A DNA stretch of 16,924 bases from DASVAL01 sp035649575. Lineage in GTDB: Bacteria > Planctomycetota > UBA1135 > UBA2386. A model generated the notes under the pieces. It saw only the letters and a program-made list of their open reading frames with translations, was not told the DNA's origin and searched no databases. This document shows positions 1 through 8,200 of the stretch, in pieces. The stretch is from positions 1 to 16,924 of the forward strand of contig DASRJH010000298.1 of assembly GCA_035649575.1 (NCBI GenBank). The letters run 5' to 3'. The stretch's first letter is position 1, and each line of letters opens with the position of its first letter. Both the position numbers and the translations under genes were made by a program.

Positions 1-1957
1 CGAACACGTTCTCGACGGTGTCGATCGTGTTCGGCGCGCCGCCGGCCGTGCTGTAGTTGCCCGCGAGCAGGCCGTTGTTGCCCCAATACACCGTGGCGGA
101 CGGCGACGTGACCTTCAGATCGAGGTTGTTGATCCGGTGCAAGGTCGACGACGTCGTCCCAGGAGGATCGCGATAGACCATCGTCACCTTGAGCTCGGGC
201 GTGCCGGCGGCGACGCTTACGGCGTGCGAGCTGCTCTGCAGGTTGCTGAGCACAACGCTCTCGTCGATCACGAGCATCTGGGTGCGCCGATCGTACATCT
301 GCTTGAGGTCCGGGTGGCCCCAGCCCTGGTGCGTGCGCGTCAGGTCGTGGGTCGTGCCCGAAAACGTCCACTGGCTCGCCGTGTTGATCAACATCGCCTT
401 CGCGGTCGTGTTCTGCGGCGCCGACGCGAACACCGACGTCGAAGTCGGATTGCCGAACACGCCCTGATGCCAGAGCTGATAGAACGCGCCGAGGTGTCCT
501 GCGCAGATCGGCGTGGCGCCCGACGTGCCGCCGAACGACGAGTAGTAGTTGGTCGTCGTGTAGCCGGCCGAGCCGACCTGATCGGTGCACAGGATCGAGT
601 CGTAGAAGCTCGCGATGTCCGGCTTGATGCGGCCGTCGGCTGCCGGGCCGATGCTGGCGCCGTTGGTCCAGTTGTCGTCGCTCTTGGTCAGCGTGTTGAG
701 GTGCTTGATGCCGCCGACCGCGATGATGTTCTTGGCCCACGCCTGCGGCCGTGAGCTCTGGTTGCCGAGGTTGCTCTGCGACTGCAGGATGCTGATGCGC
801 GAATGGTCGAACAGGATCTGGTCGAGGTCCTGGCTCACCGACGTGTATGCGGTCGTCTGCGCGCTGCCCCAGCTGTTGCTCTGCAGCACGCACTGCCACG
901 ACAGCGACGGATTCACGAGCTCGGCCGTGTGGGCCCACCGGCTGCCGCCCGAGAAGCCCGACTCGTAGTCGGCGATCGCGAGGAACGCGCTCGGCACGAC
1001 GCCGCGCGCCGCCGCGTTGCCGGCGCCACTGCCGACGACGATGCCGGACGTGCAGGTGCCATGGGCCGACGCGCCGTTGGTGGCGCCGTGCACGAGGAAG
1101 TTCGTGATGTCGGAGTGGGTCTGGTCGCAGCCGCCGTCCATGACCTCGACGCGGACGCCCTGGCCGCTGACTCCGGTCAGGCCTTCCAAGTAGTTCGCGC
1201 CGTGGAACTCGCGCGCGATGTCCATGTCGTGCGACGGCGCGCTCCAGCGGTCGATCCACTGCACCTCGGGGCCCGCCGCGAGGGCCGGCAGCCGATGCAC
1301 GGGCACGGTTGCGCTCATGAGGAAGGTCTCGTTCGAAGCGTCTTCGACGACGCCGCCGAGTTCCCGCACGAGCCTCGCGACCATGACCTTGCTCGCAGCA
1401 CCGCGGTGCATGGTGAGCACGTTGACGCGTAGCTCGCCGCCGGCCTTCGCCGCGATCGCGGCCAGCAATGCGGGCTCGAGCTTGTACGCGGGATGGAACG
1501 GCACGACGGCACGCACGAACGGCAGCGCCGCGACCACTTCCCTCGTGCCTGGCGGCAGCGCGTAGACGTTCGCCGCGTGCGCGAGGAACAGCAGGCTCTC
1601 GGCGCCGAGCAGCGAGATCGCTTGCCGGTACGACTCGAGGCCCGGCGTCCAGTACTGCACGATGAAGAGACCGGCGGTCGCGTCGGCGGCCAGCTCGGCA
1701 GGCACGGCCGGCGTATCGACGAGCGCATCGAACTCGCGGCAGCGCAGTTTGAGCGTGTAGTCGGCGGGGCTCGGCGCGGTGAACGTGCGGCCGTCGCGGC
1801 TGAGGCGGAAGAACGACGTGCCGCCTTCGATCCACTGTTGCGCGACCACGGTGCCGTCGAGAGCGTGGAAAGTCCTGACGTTGCGAGGCGGATCCTGGGT
1901 CAGCGCCAGGCAGGAGAAGAGAGTCGACGAGACGACGAACAGAAAGCGCGAGGGCAT
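1..1957 (-). CDS. Secreted S8 (subtilisin/KP-43-like) serine peptidase, 3' end cut by window edge
   Basis: The minus frame is open from an ATG at 1957 to the window edge (652 codons, no stop reached). It starts with a hydrophobic signal sequence (residues 1 to about 20, with a possible but poor lipobox ending at Cys16). A roughly 240-residue N-terminal region follows that I do not recognise as a standard I9 propeptide. The subtilase triad is complete: Asp274 in VMDGG, His299 in AHGTC and Ser479 in GGTSGATP, with the oxyanion Asn361 in SNSWG. Residues from about 585 (PELKVTMVYRDPPG, then NNLDLKVTSP) match the beta-sandwich domain that follows the catalytic domain in KP-43-type subtilases. The start is supported by GGAGG four bases upstream of the ATG. 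The product is probably exported and degrades extracellular or periplasmic protein. Family is secure; substrate is unknown. Confidence 0.93.
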   Translation of the reverse strand, partial: MPSRFLFVVSSTLFSCLALTQDPPRNVRTFHALDGTVVAQQWIEGGTSFFRLSRDGRTFTAPSPADYTLKLRCREFDALVDTPAVPAELAADATAGLFIVQYWTPGLESYRQAISLLGAESLLFLAHAANVYALPPGTREVVAALPFVRAVVPFHPAYKLEPALLAAIAAKAGGELRVNVLTMHRGAASKVMVARLVRELGGVVEDASNETFLMSATVPVHRLPALAAGPEVQWIDRWSAPSHDMDIAREFHGANYLEGLTGVSGQGVRVEVMDGGCDQTHSDITNFLVHGATNGASAHGTCTSGIVVGSGAGNAAARGVVPSAFLAIADYESGFSGGSRWAHTAELVNPSLSWQCVLQSNSWGSAQTTAYTSVSQDLDQILFDHSRISILQSQSNLGNQSSRPQAWAKNIIAVGGIKHLNTLTKSDDNWTNGASIGPAADGRIKPDIASFYDSILCTDQVGSAGYTTTNYYSSFGGTSGATPICAGHLGAFYQLWHQGVFGNPTSTSVFASAPQNTTAKAMLINTASQWTFSGTTHDLTRTHQGWGHPDLKQMYDRRTQMLVIDESVVLSNLQSSSHAVSVAAGTPELKVTMVYRDPPGTTSSTLHRINNLDLKVTSPSATVYWGNNGLLAGNYSTAGGAPNTIDTVENVF

Positions 1958-2033
1958 GGGGCCTCCGGGGGAGACGGGGAAACGAGATGCCGACCGAAGT
2001 CGGGCGGACGGGGAATTGTCGTGTGGTCGCCGA
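1955..2033. repeat. Imperfect direct repeat, copy 1 (subtilase start codon, SD and leader)
   Basis: This segment aligns with 2180-2252. Shared blocks, read on the plus strand, are CATGGGG, CTCCGGG, GAGACGGGGA, GATGCCGAC, GTCGGGCGGACGG and TGTCG. Copy 1 holds the Shine-Dalgarno and ATG of the intact S8 gene at its left end. Weaker similarity continues left into the signal-peptide codons and right to a run of C near 2045. Confidence 0.75.
1990..2003 (-). promoter_or_regulatory. Leader hairpin with TTCG tetraloop upstream of the subtilase
   Basis: Read on the minus strand, CCGAC-TTCG-GTCGG forms a perfect 5-bp stem with a UUCG loop, about 33 bases upstream of the subtilase start codon. The diverged repeat copy at 2213-2222 keeps a shorter self-complementary version (CCGACGTCGG). 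The structure is directly visible. A role in mRNA stability or translation is inference only. Confidence 0.35.
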
Positions 2034-2071
2034 ACGTCGTCTCCCCCTAGGGACTTCACCTGATGGTTTGG

Positions 2072-2182
2072 TCAGTTGGCGCCTGCCCATCCAAGCCATG
2101 CGTCCTCGCGAGTCCTGTCTGTGGCTGTGGTCAGAGAATCAGGTACGAACATCGACGACCCGAGCAGGACGCGCGGCGACAT
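2072..2182 (-). pseudogene. Remnant of a second subtilase-like gene start (36 codons)
   Basis: Minus-strand reading from the ATG at 2182 gives a short peptide beginning MSPRVLLGSSMF, stopping after 36 residues. It aligns with the start of the intact S8 gene (MPSRFLFVVSST) both in DNA and in the preceding SD and leader. No catalytic motifs follow, and the intact gene's own leader lies just beyond, so the body of this copy has been lost. An independent small secreted peptide cannot be excluded, but the shared leader favours a relic. Confidence in homology is moderate because the aligned part is short. Confidence 0.45.
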
Positions 2183-2252
2183 GGGGCTCCGGGAGAGACG
2201 GGGACGGGGATGCCGACGTCGGGCGGACGGAGACATGTCGCGTGTTCGTCGA
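2180..2252. repeat. Imperfect direct repeat, copy 2 (decayed gene start)
   Basis: This is the diverged counterpart of 1955-2033, in the same orientation, with starts 225 bp apart. It keeps the ATG (minus strand, 2182), a GGAG element four bases before it and the short palindrome of the leader, but it has several small indels. It most simply reflects tandem duplication of an S8-type gene followed by decay of one copy. Confidence 0.72.
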
Positions 2253-2364
2253 GGCGGGTCACCCCCGGTGCTCGAGTGCGGGGTCTCCGACGGCGGCGGC
2301 AACGCGTGGGTCGTTCGCACCGAGCGCGGCGACGTCGAGCACCTGTTCGCGTACCCGGAGGATC

Positions 2365-2664
2365 GGTCGCCTTGTGCTCGACCAGGACGTAGAGCAGCAC
2401 ACGGCGGGAGCCGACGATCGCCGTGAACAGGAGATCGGTATGCGAACGCCGTAGTCGCTTGTCGAAACTGCCGTCGACGAGTCGAAGGCTCCGCCAAACG
2501 ATCGCCTTCGCGATCGATCGTGGCAGCGCGCTGCGCAGCAGGTCGCGTGCATTCGCCGCCCGGCCGAAGGCGCGGTGGAACAGGATGTCGTGCGGGGTGC
2601 CCAAGGAGCCTCCACCAGAGTGTGGAATGGGAGGGAGGCCTGGGATCCATCGGGGTGTCGGCAT
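2365..2664 (-). pseudogene. Truncated Rpn-family PD-(D/E)XK nuclease/transposase relic
   Basis: From an ATG at 2664 the minus frame encodes a lead segment, then a stretch typical of the N-terminal domain of Rpn-type recombination-promoting nucleases/putative transposases: PHDILFHRAFG, ARDLLRSALP, WRSLRLVDGSF, HTDLLFTAIVG and LLYVLVEHKAT. The Asp of HTDLLF and the Glu and Lys of VEHK are the D...ExK metal-site residues. Similarity stops right after VEHKAT (about 2365). Beyond that point the frame becomes Arg-rich with no family motifs and runs into the repeat copy at 2180-2252. Roughly the last two thirds of a normal Rpn protein are missing. The family call rests on recognising these motifs; that the copy is dead is inferred from the abrupt loss of homology. 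Confidence 0.68.
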
Positions 2665-2847
2665 CGGGGGGATGGCTTGCCACGGCCGACACCGGCCCTC
2701 ATGCCCCTGCGTCCCCACACCCAGGCTCGGCACAGCTCCGCACGACTGGGCGGGACAACCGGCCCACCGCGGTTAGGATCCTCCACGCGAAGGCGGCGGC
2801 TCGTGTTACAGGCGGCGCCGCCGCGGCTATCCATTGTCACTGCCCCA

Positions 2848-4848
2848 ATGAGCCAAGGCCCCTTCCTCCTCGTCGTCACGCGCGACGGCAAAGCCGAGAC
2901 CCACGCCTTCCACCAGGATGTCGTGTCGATCGGCCGTTCGCGCGAGTGCGAGCTGTTCCTGCCCGACCGCCTCATCTCACGCATCCACTGCCGCATCGAG
3001 CGCACGGACGGCGTCTTCGCGCTGGTCGATGCCGGGGCCCAGAACCCCGCCAAGATGCGCGGCCGGCCCGTGCTGCGCGCCGAGCTCAAGGTCGGCGAGT
3101 CGTTCACGCTCGGCAACTACGAGATCACGCTCGGGATGCCGGCGACCGAGAACGCGTCGGTCGACGAGACGCGGCCCGGCGACAACCCGCGCGGCAGCCA
3201 CGACCTCGTGGCGTTCCTGCAGCTCGCGCGCGCGCTCAACGAAGAGCAGAACCTGACGCGCCTGCTCACGCAGATCGTCGATGCGACGATCCAGTTGTGC
3301 GGGGCCGAGCGCGGTTTCCTGATCCTTGGCAGCAGCGGCGAACACTCGGTCGAAGTCGCGCGCAACTTCGCGCAGGAAGAAGTGTTGTCGCCCGAGTTCA
3401 AGATCTCGCGCACGATCGCGAACCGGGTGATGGCCACGGGCGTGCCCGAGCTGACCACGAATGCGCAGGAAGACGACCGCTTCCGCGACCTGCAGTCGGT
3501 CGCGGATCTGCGGCTGCGCTCGGTGTTGTGCATCCCGATCCGCATCCAGGGGGAGGTCGGCGGCGTGCTCTACGTGGACAACCGGCTGCAGCAGCAGATG
3601 TTCCAGGAACGCGAGAAGTCGCTGCTGCTGTCGCTGGCCGATCACGCGGGCACGGCGATCTGCAATGCGCGCGCGATGGAGCAGCTGCGCAGCAAGCAGA
3701 TCGAGTTGCAGAGCGCGCTCGATCGCGTCGACCAGCTCAACGCGGCCTTGAAGGGGCAGCTGCAGGAAACGACGTCGGAGCTCACGCAGATCCGCGAGGA
3801 GATCAGCGCGCAGAGTCTCGGCCAGCGCAGCAGATACGACTACAAGCAGATCGTCGGCACCGGGCGCGCGATGCGCACGCTGTTCGCGTTGCTCGACAAA
3901 TACATCGATGCCGACGATCCCGTGTTGATTACCGGCGACTCGGGCACCGGCAAGGAGCTCGTCGCACGCGCGATCCACGCGCACAGCCGCCGCGGCAGCC
4001 GCCCGTTCGTCAGCGAGAACTGCGCGGCGCTGCCCGAAGCCCTGCTCGAGAGCGAGCTGTTCGGCTACATGCGCGGCGCCTTCACGGGTGCGACCGCGAA
4101 CAAGAAGGGCCTGTTCGAGACCGCCGAGGGCGGCGTCTTGTTCCTCGACGAGGTCGGCGACATGCCGGTCGAGCTGCAGAAGAAGCTGCTGCGCGTGCTG
4201 CAGGAGGGCCAGGTGCGCCCGCTCGGCAGCCAGCACACGGTCAAGGTCGATGTGCGCCTGATCTGCGCGACGAACCGAAACCTCGAGCTCATGGTGCGCG
4301 ACGGCGAGTTCCGCGAGGACCTCTACTACCGGCTCGCCGTGCTGCCTGTGCACCTGCCGCCGCTCAGGGACCGGCGCGAGGACATCCCGCAGCTCGTGAA
4401 GCGGTTCCTCGTCGACCTGCAGCGCGAGACGCAGATCCGCGTGCGCGTGAGCCCCGACGCGATGGAACGCGTCGCCGCCTACACGTGGCCCGGCAACGTG
4501 CGCGAGCTGCAGAACGAGATCCGCCGCGCGGCCATCCTCTGCGACGGCATCATCCTCGAATCGCATCTGAGCCAGCACGTGCGCGAGGGACGCCGCGGGC
4601 CCGGCACGGGCGTGCTCGACGACGGGCTCGTGCCGTCGGAACGTGGGACGACGCTGCCCGACATGGTGCGCGAGCTCGAGACGCGCGAGATCCAGAAGGC
4701 CTTCGACCGCGCACAGTCCAACAAGAGCCGCGCCGCCGAACTGCTGGGGCTGTCGCGCTTCGCACTGCAGCGCAAGCTCGACAAGTATGCTCTCGATGCC
4801 GACGGCCGCCCGACCGGTGCGCAACCGGCCCACGACGACACCGCATGA
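2848..4848 (+). CDS. FHA-GAF-sigma54 AAA+-Fis transcriptional activator (enhancer-binding protein)
   Basis: This 666-residue protein has four modules. An FHA domain (about 5-95; IGRSREC at 28-34, SRIHCRI at 44-50) would bind phosphothreonine. A GAF domain (about 130-275) is followed by a coiled-coil linker (about 276-325). The sigma54 AAA+ domain (about 333-570) shows Walker A GDSGTGKE 363-370, the sigma54-contact loop GAFTGA 410-415, Walker B LFLDE 431-435, ATNR 474-477 and WPGNVREL 547-554. A Fis-type helix-turn-helix (625-647) ends it. All ATPase and sigma54-contact motifs are intact. There is no receiver domain, so input is probably phosphothreonine via FHA and/or a GAF ligand. The ATG at 2848 is chosen because the FHA domain begins at once; upstream in-frame sequence is Arg/Pro-rich and unlike protein. 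No clear SD is seen. A weak possible promoter (GGGACA, 16 bp, TAGGAT) spans 2752-2779. The kinase gene begins 47 bp downstream. Confidence 0.93.
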   Translation: MSQGPFLLVVTRDGKAETHAFHQDVVSIGRSRECELFLPDRLISRIHCRIERTDGVFALVDAGAQNPAKMRGRPVLRAELKVGESFTLGNYEITLGMPATENASVDETRPGDNPRGSHDLVAFLQLARALNEEQNLTRLLTQIVDATIQLCGAERGFLILGSSGEHSVEVARNFAQEEVLSPEFKISRTIANRVMATGVPELTTNAQEDDRFRDLQSVADLRLRSVLCIPIRIQGEVGGVLYVDNRLQQQMFQEREKSLLLSLADHAGTAICNARAMEQLRSKQIELQSALDRVDQLNAALKGQLQETTSELTQIREEISAQSLGQRSRYDYKQIVGTGRAMRTLFALLDKYIDADDPVLITGDSGTGKELVARAIHAHSRRGSRPFVSENCAALPEALLESELFGYMRGAFTGATANKKGLFETAEGGVLFLDEVGDMPVELQKKLLRVLQEGQVRPLGSQHTVKVDVRLICATNRNLELMVRDGEFREDLYYRLAVLPVHLPPLRDRREDIPQLVKRFLVDLQRETQIRVRVSPDAMERVAAYTWPGNVRELQNEIRRAAILCDGIILESHLSQHVREGRRGPGTGVLDDGLVPSERGTTLPDMVRELETREIQKAFDRAQSNKSRAAELLGLSRFALQRKLDKYALDADGRPTGAQPAHDDTA

Positions 4849-4895
4849 ACCATCGGGCGTGAGTCCCCGCACATGAATCGGCACACGGCGCTCGG

Positions 4896-7800
4896 ATGAC
4901 CTTCGCGCAACCCTTTTCGGACTACGAGATCCTCGATCGCGTCGGCGCGGGGGCGATGGGCACGGTCTTCAAGGCGCGTCACAAGAAGTTGAATCGCATC
5001 GTCGCGCTCAAGGTGTTGAAGCCGTCGCTCGCGCGCGACGCGCGCTACGTCGACCGCCTGCGCCGCGAAGCCCGCATCGTCGCGTCGCTGAACGACCCGC
5101 ACATCGTCACGGGCTACGACCTCGGCGAAGAGGGTGGCTACCACTTCTTCGTGATGGAGTTCATCGAGGGCAAGTCGCTGCGCGCGCTGCTCGTCGAGTG
5201 GGGCATGTTCGCCGAGGAATACGTGCGTGCCGTGGCGCGTCAGGTCGCGCAGGCGCTCGACCACGCCTACCAGCGCGGCGTGATCCACCGCGACATCAAG
5301 CCCGGCAACATCCTGATCGACGAGGCCGGCGTCGCGAAGTTGACCGACATGGGCCTCGCGAAGGGGCCCGCCGATCTCACGTTGACCCGCGACGGCGCGA
5401 CGGTCGGGACGCCGCAATACATATCGCCCGAGCAGGCGCGCAACCCGCAGGACGTCGACGTGCGCAGCGACCTCTATTCGCTCGGTGCGACGCTCTACCA
5501 CATGGCGACCGGCGTGCCGCCGTTCCGCGGCGACACGATGGCCCAGCTGATCACGAACGTGCTCAACGAGACGCCGACGGCGCCGAACGAAGTGAATCCG
5601 GCGCTCTCCGACGGGCTCTCGCTCGTGATCCGCAAGCTGCTCGCGAAGGACCTGCGCGTGCGCTACCAGACGCCGCGGGAGCTGCTCGACGATCTCGATC
5701 GAATCGACCGTTCGCTGCCGCCCCAGGTCGATGCCGCGAGGTTGGCCGCCGAAGCCGCGCGCCGGCCGCGGGTCCTGTTGGGTGCGCTCGTGACGGTGGT
5801 CGTGCTGGCGCTCGTCGGCGGCGGCTGGTGGCTCGGCTCGCAGACCCGCGAAGTCACTACCGTCGTGCCCACGAGCGACGAGTTCGTGGCCAGCCTCGAC
5901 GCCAAGCTGCAGCAGCTGCCGACGCCGGGGCGACGGCTCGAACTGCTGCTCGAAACCGTGCACTCAGCGCACGCAGCGCCGCCGGGCACGGCGCGACCGA
6001 TCGAGGAGCGCAGACACCGGATCCAGGAAGAACTCCAGGCTGCGGTCGATGGGGTGGCAACGCAGCTGCTCGGACCGGACTGGAGCGGGCTCTCGGCGTG
6101 GCTGCGCGACCCGGTCGTGTGGCCCGATCGCAAGCGCTGCGAGCTCGAACGCGTCCAGCCGTTGCTGCAGAAGCGCGCCGGAGTCGGTCTCGGCCCCGGA
6201 CAGATGCCGGTCAACCTGCAACGCGCGCGGATCGAGGAACTGCTCGCGCGGATCGACAGCGAGCTGCAAGCGCGCGATGGCGAAGTGCTCGCGCGCTTCC
6301 AGTCGTTCCTCGACGAGACGCTGCAGGCGCGCGTCGAAGAGCGCTTGCGTGCCCGCGACTTCGCCGGCGCCGACCACCTGTGGGATTCGCCTACGAGGTT
6401 CTGGGACGGCGTGAGCATGCCATTGCCCGAACGCCTGCCCGAGGCGATGGCGTCGCGCATGTTCACGAACTACGAGCGCGCGAAGAAGGCCGCCCAGGCG
6501 GTCATCGACGCGGCCGAGGCCAAGGAGGCCGATGCGCTGCGCGACGAGGTGACCACCGTGTGCGCCGAGCTCGAAGAGCGCCTGCGCCGCGGCGTGTACC
6601 CCGAGTCCGTCGCGTCGGCGATCACGCAGTTCCGGGCGAGCCTGCAGCAGATGTGGCCCGCGTCGAGTCGCTTCCGCGTGAGGTCAGGCCGCGATCCGTG
6701 GCCAGAGATCGATAGCCGGCTGCGCTCGCTGCAGCCGAAGGTGGAGTTCGCGATCGCGCAGGCCGCCGACCTGAAGCTCGAGCAGCGGTTCGATCTCGCC
6801 TGGCGCGCGCTGTGCTACGGCACCGCTGCCGATGCGTTGGCCGTGCTCGAGGACACGGCCACGAGCACCGACGCACAGCGCACTCGGCTCGCGCGGCATC
6901 GGCAGGCGCTGTCGGCCATGGCGTCGATCGAGAGCGCGATGCTGCAGGCGCTAGCGCGGATCGGTCGCCCCGTGGTGGCCCTCCCGCGGCAAGGCAGCCA
7001 GTCGGTCGATCTGCGCATGGAGCCCCACGACGGTGGCCAACGGCTCGTGAGCCAGCCGATCGGACAGCCGCCGCACGAGGCGCGGCTCACCGAGTTCCGC
7101 TTCAGCGACCTGCTCGCGCGGCTCCGGGTGGAAGGGCTCGATCCGCTACAAGGGCTCGCTGCCGAGCAACGCGCGTTGGGCCTCCTCGTCGCGAAGTTCA
7201 TCGGCGACGACCTCGCTCGTCTCGACGCGGACCTGCGCGAGCTCGAGAAGCAGCCCGACGCGTTCGTGTTCGAGGAGATCTGGTTGCGCATCCTGACCGT
7301 TCGCAAGGAGCGGCCCGACGCGACGCCCGACCGCGCCGAGTTGTTCGAGAACCTCAAGTCGGCGCGCGACGCCGCGACGAAGTCCGATGCGCACCTCACG
7401 GCGATGGAGCAGGCGCTCATGACCTGCAAGAACCGCATACCCGAGACCGAACGCAGCGGGCGCGAGGATGTGTTGCTGCGCGAGGCCGAGGCCTGGCTCG
7501 CGCGCGCGCGCCGGCGGCGCGACGTCGAGGCCGAACTGCTCGCCAGCGCGCCCAAGGATGCCAAGGTCGCCGTGTGGATCGCGGAAGAGGACCTCGTCGC
7601 CGAAGTGGCCCTGGCAGCGCCACTGTTGCAGCACGATGCGAGCGACGGATGGCACCTGCGCTATGGCACGCTCGAGTTCGCGGGCGGCGATCGGCCGTGG
7701 CGCGAGCTCGCGTCGCAGCGGTTGAGGTGCAACAGCGGCATCGAACCGCGCGCCACGCGCATGCATGTCGAAGTCGACGTCGTGCTGCCGCCGAGCACCG

Positions 7801-8177
7801 TGGGGCGCAGGCTCTACGTGTTCGAGTTCCGCGGCGTGCCGCTGGTGCTCGTGGTCACCGCGAACGACGCGGTGCACGGCGCGCTCGTCGAGGGCAACCC
7901 CGTGGACCCGCAACAGGTGCAACGCGCGTTCCAGCACGCCCTGCTCAACCCGCCCGCCGGCAGGGTCGCGCTTCCGGGAGCCACGCATCGGATTCGGCTG
8001 GATCTCGAGGCCACGTGGGGGCTGCGTCGTGCGAACGTGAAGGTGCAGTTCGACAGCGCCGAGTTGCTCTCTGGTGTGCACGACCTCGATCCGCAGGCCG
8101 CCGCTGCTTTCGTGCTCTACCCGCAGCAGGAGATCGCCGTCTGCCGCGTGGCCGTGAAGGCGCGCGGTCAGCTGTAG
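4896..8177 (+). CDS. Membrane-anchored Hanks-type Ser/Thr protein kinase with large extracytoplasmic region
   Basis: This 1093-residue protein begins with a complete kinase domain (about 10-273): glycine loop GAGAMGTV 17-24, VALK with Lys39, helix-C Glu58, catalytic loop HRDIKPGN 131-138, metal-binding Asp151 in DMG (instead of DFG), an activation loop with several Thr (about 161-172) and SPE at 177-179. It is expected to be active and to autophosphorylate. One transmembrane helix follows at about 293-313. Residues 314 to about 940 are mostly charged and helical with no repeat or domain I can name. The last 150 residues (about 945-1093) look beta-rich, perhaps a concanavalin-like sandwich, but that is a weak guess. 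The usual PASTA domains are absent. It lies 47 bp downstream of the FHA-sigma54 activator, its likely phosphorylation partner, and converges with the amidase gene, leaving 23 bp between stops. Confidence 0.93.
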   Translation: MTFAQPFSDYEILDRVGAGAMGTVFKARHKKLNRIVALKVLKPSLARDARYVDRLRREARIVASLNDPHIVTGYDLGEEGGYHFFVMEFIEGKSLRALLVEWGMFAEEYVRAVARQVAQALDHAYQRGVIHRDIKPGNILIDEAGVAKLTDMGLAKGPADLTLTRDGATVGTPQYISPEQARNPQDVDVRSDLYSLGATLYHMATGVPPFRGDTMAQLITNVLNETPTAPNEVNPALSDGLSLVIRKLLAKDLRVRYQTPRELLDDLDRIDRSLPPQVDAARLAAEAARRPRVLLGALVTVVVLALVGGGWWLGSQTREVTTVVPTSDEFVASLDAKLQQLPTPGRRLELLLETVHSAHAAPPGTARPIEERRHRIQEELQAAVDGVATQLLGPDWSGLSAWLRDPVVWPDRKRCELERVQPLLQKRAGVGLGPGQMPVNLQRARIEELLARIDSELQARDGEVLARFQSFLDETLQARVEERLRARDFAGADHLWDSPTRFWDGVSMPLPERLPEAMASRMFTNYERAKKAAQAVIDAAEAKEADALRDEVTTVCAELEERLRRGVYPESVASAITQFRASLQQMWPASSRFRVRSGRDPWPEIDSRLRSLQPKVEFAIAQAADLKLEQRFDLAWRALCYGTAADALAVLEDTATSTDAQRTRLARHRQALSAMASIESAMLQALARIGRPVVALPRQGSQSVDLRMEPHDGGQRLVSQPIGQPPHEARLTEFRFSDLLARLRVEGLDPLQGLAAEQRALGLLVAKFIGDDLARLDADLRELEKQPDAFVFEEIWLRILTVRKERPDATPDRAELFENLKSARDAATKSDAHLTAMEQALMTCKNRIPETERSGREDVLLREAEAWLARARRRRDVEAELLASAPKDAKVAVWIAEEDLVAEVALAAPLLQHDASDGWHLRYGTLEFAGGDRPWRELASQRLRCNSGIEPRATRMHVEVDVVLPPSTVGRRLYVFEFRGVPLVLVVTANDAVHGALVEGNPVDPQQVQRAFQHALLNPPAGRVALPGATHRIRLDLEATWGLRRANVKVQFDSAELLSGVHDLDPQAAAAFVLYPQQEIAVCRVAVKARGQL

Positions 8178-8200
8178 ACCGAGCCTGCTCGCCCAGCCCC

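Noticed and set aside
2253..2371. Plus-strand stretch reading VLECGVSDGGGNAWVVRTERGDVEHLF with GC-rich third positions
   Set aside because: It could be a fragment of another lost gene, but it is short, lacks a start, SD and family match, and the opposite frame has equally coding-like composition. Left unannotated.
1987..2454. Plus-strand small open frames through the repeat region
   Set aside because: They start inside the leader of the minus-strand subtilase and are low-complexity Arg/Gly/Thr sequence without motifs.
2977..4884. Minus-strand open frame of about 635 codons opposite the FHA-sigma54 gene
   Set aside because: It is the antisense shadow of a gene whose plus-strand domains are unmistakable; its His/Asp/Arg-rich composition has no recognisable motif.
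8178..8200. Bidirectional terminator between the convergent kinase and amidase genes
   Set aside because: The 23-bp gap has no strong inverted repeat or T-tract.
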